From assembly GCA_034433615.1 (NCBI GenBank), contig DAOUAJ010000409.1, forward strand, positions 1 to 25,055: DNA of 25,055 nucleotides, written 5' to 3'. Shown here piece after piece: positions 8,019 to 13,103 of this stretch. The notes under the pieces were generated by a model, which was not told the DNA's origin, made no database searches, and was given only the letters and a program-made list of their open reading frames with translations. Positions within the stretch are counted from its first letter, which is position 1. Every line of letters starts with the position of its first letter. Position numbers and translations under genes: made by a program. The stretch is from DAOUAJ01 sp034433615 (GTDB lineage: Bacteria; Chloroflexota; Anaerolineae; DUEN01).

Positions 8019-8054
8019 CCATCTGCACCGCTGCCATCAGGTGCCAACCAGCAT
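8019..8054 (-). pseudogene. 5' remnant of a paralogous nonaheme cytochrome gene
   Basis: This segment aligns with the first twelve codons of the nonaheme cytochrome gene (6941-6976), with 28 of 37 bases matching when one flanking base is included. The encoded start MLVGT-stop-WQRCRW corresponds to MLADALWRRCKW but has an in-frame TGA at codon 6. It is attached to repeat copy 2 exactly as the intact gene is attached to copy 1, so the duplication originally included the gene start. Confidence 0.6.
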
Positions 8055-8153
8055 ACATCCTCCCCGCGTAGTTCCTGAAAAGCAGGCGGTCGTATTCTAT
8101 CACCAGGCCACGAAGAGGCAAATGATGGGCCTCATAAGGAACAAAACAACCTC
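8048..8153 (-). repeat. 106-bp direct repeat, copy 2 (promoter and ribosome site)
   Basis: Differs from copy 1 (6970-7075) at one base in 106. It lies downstream of the octaheme lipoprotein gene and its hairpin. It carries the same promoter-like boxes and GGGGAGG site, here leading into a broken gene start and then the coiled-coil/HNH pair. Confidence 0.9.
8094..8121 (-). promoter_or_regulatory. duplicated sigma70-type promoter before the HNH cassette
   Basis: Same TTGCCT (8121-8116), 16-base spacer and TAGAAT (8099-8094) with extended TG as in copy 1. It could drive the coiled-coil and HNH genes about 100 bases downstream. Confidence 0.5.
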
Positions 8154-8159
8154 CCAAAT

Positions 8160-8199
8160 GAGAAAAGACCTTCTCACTGTGGTGAGAAGGTCTTCTCTC
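8160..8199 (-). terminator. strong hairpin after the octaheme lipoprotein gene
   Basis: GAGAAAAGACCTTCTCAC (8160-8177) and GTGAGAAGGTCTTCTCTC (8182-8199) form an 18-base stem with one imperfect pair, a G-U on the minus strand, and a 4-nt loop. It starts 17 bases after the stop codon. The T tract is weak (CTTTTCTC lies within the 3' arm). It likely ends or attenuates the upstream cytochrome transcript. It is absent at the equivalent place next to the paralogous remnant at 7077-7139. Confidence 0.65.
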
Positions 8200-8215
8200 G
8201 GATTTTCAAGCGATG

Positions 8216-9445
8216 TTATGGACGGCTGTGATAACCGACGGCCATCGCGCGCAGTTCCTCGTCAGTCTTTACCGTTGCCGTACCACCTTCCACGTGGCAG
8301 CTCCGGCAGGCGAAGTCCAGCGAGATCTGCGACAGCGCCAGCTTGCCATCTTCCGTGAACTGACCGACTTGGTCTGGGTCAATCGCCATCAGGTGAGTGC
8401 GAATATCGCCGGTGAATTTGGCGGCATCGCCCCAGGCGCTCTTGACAATGCGCGGCATGTGGCAATCAATGCACTTCACGGCCGCCTTCATCACTTCCGA
8501 CTTCTGGAACTTGGCCTGCTGGAAGTGGCAATTCTGGCATTGTGTACGTGTAGTTTGCTCGCCGGCCTGGCGCAACTGCACCACGCCCACGTGTGGGTTG
8601 TGGCATTCTACGCAGTTGAGCGTGGCATGCTTGCTCTGGAAGAGCTCCTCATACTGCTCATGATGCTCGATGAACCCACCCGTGGCCTCCACCTGCTCAA
8701 CCGGCCCACGCCGATGGCATTGGCCGCACAGCTCCGCATCGCGATCCACCACCAGGCGCACGCCACGCGGATTGGCGACATGCAGGCTGCCAGGGCCGTG
8801 GCACCGCTCGCACGTGATCCCGGGCTCCGCCCAGGTGCCCACGATGCCGGGCAGGTTGTCCTGATGGCCCTCGGGGTTATAGCCGGTGGTGTGACAACTG
8901 CCGCAATCGTAGGGCACATCTTTCTGGCCGGCCTTGTACTTCACCCACCCGGCCTCCTTGCCTACCACCGGATTGGCGAAGTTGTACTGCGTGGTGGCGT
9001 TCTCATCCGCGCCGGTGATGATGTAGCCGTTCTTGTCTATGAACCGCGCCTTCCAGTTGTACCCGCCGATGACATACGAGATGTCAGCCCAGGTATAGCC
9101 TGCCGGTGGTTCAGGAACCTGGGTGAAAGGATAGGCTGGGGGCTGGCCGTCCACCACCGGGTTCAACTTCCAGGCATGGCCGGACTTCTTGAAGGCTTCG
9201 TAGATCTTGTCGTGGCACGTGCCGCACGCGGCCGAGCCTACGTACTCAGCACCACTTGGCCCCGCAGGCCCCGGCGGCCCTGCTGGCCCCGGTGGACCGG
9301 CCGGTCCGGCAGGCCCTGCTGGCCCCGGTGGCCCTGCCGGCCCCGGTGGGCCGATCTGGCCGGCTGCACAGGCGGCCAGGGTCAGGACCAAAGCCAGCAA
9401 GCCCACTATCAGTAGCACCCATCGTATACGTTTAGATGCGGGCAT
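8216..9445 (-). CDS. octaheme cytochrome c lipoprotein with collagen-like stalk
   Basis: This 409-residue protein has a lipoprotein signal peptide with lipobox LAAC (Cys26). Eleven consecutive Gly-X-Y triplets (residues 32-64, mostly GPA and GPP) follow directly, then a globular domain with eight CXXCH motifs (CGTCH, CGSCH, CERCH, CGQCH, CVECH, CQNCH, CIDCH, CRSCH). Heme spacing and phrases such as GSLHVANP resemble cytochrome c554-like multiheme proteins. It would be lipid-anchored on the outer face of the membrane. The collagen-like stretch could trimerise or act as a stalk lifting the heme domain away from the membrane. GGAGG lies before the ATG at normal spacing. It follows the 13-heme gene by about 155 bases and ends before a strong hairpin. 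The role is inferred to be electron relay to surface partners; enzymatic activity cannot be excluded. Confidence 0.92.
   Translation of the reverse strand: MPASKRIRWVLLIVGLLALVLTLAACAAGQIGPPGPAGPPGPAGPAGPAGPPGPAGPPGPAGPSGAEYVGSAACGTCHDKIYEAFKKSGHAWKLNPVVDGQPPAYPFTQVPEPPAGYTWADISYVIGGYNWKARFIDKNGYIITGADENATTQYNFANPVVGKEAGWVKYKAGQKDVPYDCGSCHTTGYNPEGHQDNLPGIVGTWAEPGITCERCHGPGSLHVANPRGVRLVVDRDAELCGQCHRRGPVEQVEATGGFIEHHEQYEELFQSKHATLNCVECHNPHVGVVQLRQAGEQTTRTQCQNCHFQQAKFQKSEVMKAAVKCIDCHMPRIVKSAWGDAAKFTGDIRTHLMAIDPDQVGQFTEDGKLALSQISLDFACRSCHVEGGTATVKTDEELRAMAVGYHSRP
9254..9352 (-). repeat. collagen-like Gly-X-Y coding repeat
   Basis: Eleven 9-base units encode GPP, GPA and GPS triplets within the octaheme lipoprotein. 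The DNA is a GC-rich direct repeat (GGCCCTGCC-type units), so its length may vary between strains by slippage. Confidence 0.9.
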
Positions 9446-9471
9446 ACTTCCCTCCTTACCGTCATGAATGG

Positions 9472-9491
9472 TCCAGGGTTAAATCCCTGGA
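9472..9491. repeat. small palindrome in the octaheme gene leader
   Basis: TCCAGGG and CCCTGGA form a 7-base stem around six bases, 27 bases before the ATG. It could be an operator or a leader hairpin; nothing more can be said. Confidence 0.35.
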
Positions 9492-9600
9492 GGATGGAGG
9501 ACTCAGGCCGCACTTGAGGAAAGCTTCGCTCCTGCTACTATCCTGTTTCGTAGTTCACCTCCTTCCTGGTGTCAACAGTACCGCGATGGAAAACGGCAAC

Positions 9601-11262
9601 CTATCGCTCAAGCCGCCGATCCAATTCACGTTTGACGCTGTACAAAGCGCCAACGGTCACGGCGATGGCCACCACGGCCACCACCATCGCCTGACGGCGG
9701 AAGACGCTTTGCCTCAGCTTCTCCTCGGCCGCCTTTATCACCTCCTGGCTGGCAGCCAGGCTGGTTCCCGTGGAAGCCCTCACCACGTCCAGGGTGGCTT
9801 GATGCTGAGCCGCCCGCGCCGTGATCAGCCCTGTTCGCGCTTCTGATAGCTTCGCCTCCTCCCTGGCGACGATCATGCCACGTCTGGCAGTTCTGGCGAC
9901 CGCCTCTTCCGCCCTCTCCAGGGTGACGGCAGCCTCGACAATCGCGTCCCGAATCTCAGCTACCTGCTTCCCGGCTGTTGATTCAGGTGCATGACAGCTC
10001 CCGCAATGCCGTTCCTCGGGTCCTGTAAACAGTCTCTCGTCTGGTTTGGCGACATCGTAGCGTCCATGACAGGTCACACACTTGGGTCCGGCATCGCCGG
10101 CTTGAGCGTGCGCGCTCCGGACGTAGTAATCCTGAGTAGCCGAATGGCAACTTCCGCAGACATTGGCCACCTCGGTGAACCCTGGTGGAGCTGCGCCATG
10201 GGTGCCATGGCAGGTCGCGCAATTGGGGGCCCTCAGATCTTGACGCTGCAATAGCGCAATGCCATGCACGCTCTCTTTGTACAAGTCGTATTGATTGGTG
10301 GCGATCCCATAAGGAGCCATGAGCTGCTGGTCAGCATGGCAGCGAGCACACGTCTGCGGCACGTTCAGAGGATACACGTCCGCGCTGGGATCGTTCACCT
10401 CGCGGACGTCATGGCTCCTGTGACAATCCACGCAGACAGCCACATTGGGATCGCTTTTCTCGTACAGGGCGCGCCCGTGAACACTCTCCTGGTACTTGGC
10501 GAACTGATCCGTCGGCAGGTCATACTGGCGCATCCGCGCCGGGTCGGAGTGGCACGACGCGCACAGACCGGGGATCGCCACGCGATCCGGCACCCCGATG
10601 TACCCCGCCCCCGGCGACATGGACTCGTTGATCCCTTCCGCGTTCGGATCGCCGCCGTGACAGTCGGCGCAGCCGACATCGCGCGCGGCGTGGATGCTTT
10701 CTTTCCATTCACTCACAATGCGCGCCTGCTCATCACCAAGGGTCGCATGACACGTGGCACAACTGTTCTGCCTCGTCGCTTTGGGGTGCACGATGGGAGT
10801 CGGGATAGGTAGCGGGGTCGGCGTGGGTGGTCCGGCGGGCGTCGGCGGCACCTCCACCGCCGCCCCTGGCTGATGGCAGCCCTGACACGTCTCGTTGGTG
10901 CGCCCGGCGTGATTCGACGGGATGATGGGGGCCCCGCCAACGCCGGTCTGGTGGCAGAACAGGCAGTCAGACCGCCCCACCAGCGTGTGAGGTATGACAG
11001 GTGGCTGGGCCGGGGTCTCAGCAGAGGAAACGTGACAACCTGTACACGTCTCATTCGTGCGGCCAGCGTGGCTGGTCGGGATCACGGGCGCGCCTCCCAG
11101 GCCCTCCTGGTGACAGGCCAGGCACGCGGATCGGCCCTCCAGGGAGTGAGGGATAGGGGGTTGTGCGCTCGCGATACGCGCTGCTATCAACAAGAGCACC
11201 AGGGCCAGAAGCCAGACACCACCCCTGATCACCACGAGGAGAGTACACCGTCGAGTTGTCAT
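9601..11262 (-). CDS. 13-heme cytochrome c with coiled coil and C-terminal anchor
   Basis: The product (553 residues) has a signal peptide ending near ARIASAQPP. Two near-identical 43-residue diheme units (PH.L.GR..C..CHQ.G.GGAP to HAGRTNETC.GCH) follow, then a Pro/Thr linker. Nine further CXXCH motifs follow, with SVHG.AL....CVDCH-type repeats shared with the nonaheme cytochrome. After the thirteenth heme comes an Ala/Glu-rich coiled coil of about 85 residues, a membrane helix (AMVVAVVAIAVTVGALYSV) and a basic tail. The start at 11262 is preferred because GGAAGGGAG precedes that ATG; a GTG at 11280 is also in frame. It begins about 20 bases after the cytochrome b gene, so it may serve as electron acceptor of that complex in place of cytochrome c1. 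That role is inferred from order. Confidence 0.9.
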   Translation of the reverse strand: MTTRRCTLLVVIRGGVWLLALVLLLIAARIASAQPPIPHSLEGRSACLACHQEGLGGAPVIPTSHAGRTNETCTGCHVSSAETPAQPPVIPHTLVGRSDCLFCHQTGVGGAPIIPSNHAGRTNETCQGCHQPGAAVEVPPTPAGPPTPTPLPIPTPIVHPKATRQNSCATCHATLGDEQARIVSEWKESIHAARDVGCADCHGGDPNAEGINESMSPGAGYIGVPDRVAIPGLCASCHSDPARMRQYDLPTDQFAKYQESVHGRALYEKSDPNVAVCVDCHRSHDVREVNDPSADVYPLNVPQTCARCHADQQLMAPYGIATNQYDLYKESVHGIALLQRQDLRAPNCATCHGTHGAAPPGFTEVANVCGSCHSATQDYYVRSAHAQAGDAGPKCVTCHGRYDVAKPDERLFTGPEERHCGSCHAPESTAGKQVAEIRDAIVEAAVTLERAEEAVARTARRGMIVAREEAKLSEARTGLITARAAQHQATLDVVRASTGTSLAASQEVIKAAEEKLRQSVFRRQAMVVAVVAIAVTVGALYSVKRELDRRLER

Positions 11263-11281
11263 CCCGCTCTCCCTTCCCACC

Positions 11282-12490
11282 TCAACTGATCCAGCCCCAA
11301 ATGGTCAAGACAACTGTCGCCACGAGAACAACAATGCCCAGGCCGACGGCGATAGGGCGTCGGCGCCATACCTTCTGAGGATTCCGATCTAAAAAGGGCA
11401 CCACGAGGAGTATCAAGATACCCACGATCGGCGCGGTCACACCGACGACGCGCGGGATCAGCTTGAGCGCCTGGTACAGGGCCAGGAAGTACCACTCCGG
11501 CTTGATGTGAGGTGGCGTCTTAAAGGGATCCGCCTGCTCCTCCAGCCCTGCTGGAAACAGGGAGGCCAGCACCACAATGATGGCCAGTATGACATACCAG
11601 GCGATCACCTCATCTAACAGGTAGTTGGGGAAAAATGGCAGGAGCAGCTTGCCCTTCTCTTCCCTTCTTTCCAGTCGGTAAGGCTCAACGCCCGCTGCAA
11701 CCTCCATGGGTAAGCTCTCAACAGCAGATTCTTCGGGTAGGTCATCTGGGAACCGGGCTGGCTCCGTAGGGTCGGCCAACCCCTGCTGGTGGACCATAAC
11801 CAGGTGAATCAAAATGACAAAGGTCAGAGTGACCGGCAACACCAGCACATGAGTCCCAAAAAAGCGGCTCAGGGTGAGCGCGGTGATCTCTGGGCCGGCC
11901 CGCAGGAACTCCAGCGCGAATCTGCCGATCCCGGGGATCGCCCCCGCGATCTCGCTCCCGACAGTGGTCGCCCAGAAGGCGCGCTGATCCCAAGGGAGGA
12001 GATACCCTGTGAAGCCAAACCCTAATGTCACGATCAGCAGAACCACCCCAACCACCCAGGTCATCTCACGTGGCGGCTTGTAGGCTCCCTGAAAGAAGAC
12101 ACGCAGCAGGTGCAGGATGCAGAAGATGATCATCAGGTTGGCGCCCCAGGCGTGGATGCTGCGGATCAGCCATCCGAAGCGCACGTCGTTCATAATGAAC
12201 AGGATGCTGTTGTAGGCGTTCTCGGGCGTGGGCTGGTAGTAAAGGGAAAGCAAGATGCCCGTGATGGCCTGGACACCGAAGAGGAACAGGGTGATCCCAC
12301 CCAGGTACAGGGTGCGCGCCGTGCGTGGGATAGGCACATTGAGGAGCGCGTGTAAGAGCCGTTGCAGCGCGTAGCGCTTGTCCAGCCAATGCCACACCCG
12401 GAGCAGCCAGATCTGATAGAAGGGAATCCTCTGCTGCATCAGGGATCTCCAGCGCAAAAGCTTTCCTTGAAGCGGAATTTGCTTATCCAC
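11282..12490 (-). CDS. cytochrome b (b6-type spacing, fused with subunit IV-like part)
   Basis: This is a 402-residue integral membrane subunit of a Rieske/cytochrome b complex, which oxidises quinol. The four heme ligands are His113 and His127 in helix B, and His214 and His229 in helix D. The second pair has 14 intervening residues, as in cytochrome b6, rather than 13 as in mitochondrial-type cytochrome b. The quinol-site PEWY motif is present (IKPEWYFLAL). Three C-terminal helices follow it, giving a b6 plus subunit IV fusion of about seven main helices. An extra amphipathic N-terminal segment precedes helix A. The start overlaps the end of the Rieske gene by eight bases. No cytochrome c1 or f gene is adjacent; multiheme cytochrome genes lie on both sides instead. 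Confidence 0.95.
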   Translation of the reverse strand: MDKQIPLQGKLLRWRSLMQQRIPFYQIWLLRVWHWLDKRYALQRLLHALLNVPIPRTARTLYLGGITLFLFGVQAITGILLSLYYQPTPENAYNSILFIMNDVRFGWLIRSIHAWGANLMIIFCILHLLRVFFQGAYKPPREMTWVVGVVLLIVTLGFGFTGYLLPWDQRAFWATTVGSEIAGAIPGIGRFALEFLRAGPEITALTLSRFFGTHVLVLPVTLTFVILIHLVMVHQQGLADPTEPARFPDDLPEESAVESLPMEVAAGVEPYRLERREEKGKLLLPFFPNYLLDEVIAWYVILAIIVVLASLFPAGLEEQADPFKTPPHIKPEWYFLALYQALKLIPRVVGVTAPIVGILILLVVPFLDRNPQKVWRRRPIAVGLGIVVLVATVVLTIWGWIS

Positions 12491-12977
12491 CGTACAGCGG
12501 GCTCAACGGCTTACCCACATAGATCTTGCCCGCTTCAACGGTGAACTCATAAGCCGGCAGAGGGCGCGGTGGGGGGCCAGAAATGACCGCCCCATTGAGG
12601 GGATTGAACCGTCCATCGTGACAGGGACATTTGATGTACGCCAGGCCGGGCTCTTTTTCCAGCACAATACATCCCAGATGGGTGCAGATGGCAGAGAAAA
12701 CTCGGATGCCCTGCTGGGTGTTGACCACAATGACGGCCTTATTATTGACCGGCACGATCTTACCCATCCCAGGTGGGAAATCGTCCACTGTACCGACCAG
12801 GGTCCGGCCACCTTCAGCGCCACCCGCACGGGCCGGTGGCCACAGGTAGCCAATGATAGGGGTGAAGACACCGACGATGGTGCTGATGATGGAAAAGCCC
12901 AGGAGATAGCGCACGAACCCTCGGCGACCGATGGGGATCGCCTCTTCCGGAAGCTCACGTGGTTCCGGCTTCCTCAT
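12483..12977 (-). CDS. Rieske [2Fe-2S] protein
   Basis: This 164-residue protein carries the Rieske cluster of a cytochrome bc-type complex. The cluster motifs are CTHLGC (Cys98, His100, Cys103) and CPCHDG (Cys117, Cys119, His120); Cys103 and Cys119 would form the usual disulfide. One N-terminal helix (about residues 20-47) anchors it. RRGFVRYLLG just before the helix looks like a twin-arginine export signal, as expected for a cofactor-loaded Rieske protein. GGAGAAGAA precedes the ATG. Its 3' end overlaps the cytochrome b gene, so the two subunits are translationally coupled. The length is normal for a short b6f-like Rieske protein. Confidence 0.95.
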   Translation of the reverse strand: MRKPEPRELPEEAIPIGRRGFVRYLLGFSIISTIVGVFTPIIGYLWPPARAGGAEGGRTLVGTVDDFPPGMGKIVPVNNKAVIVVNTQQGIRVFSAICTHLGCIVLEKEPGLAYIKCPCHDGRFNPLNGAVISGPPPRPLPAYEFTVEAGKIYVGKPLSPLYGG

Positions 12978-13044
12978 TTCTTCTTCTCCAACAAGGTGTG
13001 TTTAAAAGGTCAGGAAGGCCACAACCGCCAGGACACAAAGAGCA

Positions 13045-13074
13045 GGGGGGCAGAGAAAAGTTGCCCTGCCCCCC
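13045..13074 (-). terminator. hairpin between the nonaheme lipoprotein and Rieske genes
   Basis: GGGGGGCAG (13045-13053) pairs with CTGCCCCCC (13066-13074) around 12 bases. On the minus strand the sequence after the stem is TGCTCTTTG, a poor T tract. It lies 30 bases past the nonaheme stop and probably reduces read-through into the Rieske/cytochrome b genes, giving more of the first product. The nearby ACCGCCAGGACACAAAG resembles short dispersed intergenic repeats. Confidence 0.5.
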
Positions 13075-13103
13075 TTAGCGTCCTCACATTTACCCAATCT
13101 TCT

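Noticed and set aside
7990..8157. Upstream extension of the coiled-coil gene through repeat copy 2
   Set aside because: A good ribosome site supports the ATG at 7989, and the extension merely reads through the duplicated promoter segment.
8213..9415. Long plus-strand open frame (400 codons) opposite the octaheme lipoprotein gene
   Set aside because: It is the antisense of a clear multiheme gene; its length follows from GC-rich codon bias, and it shows no domain.
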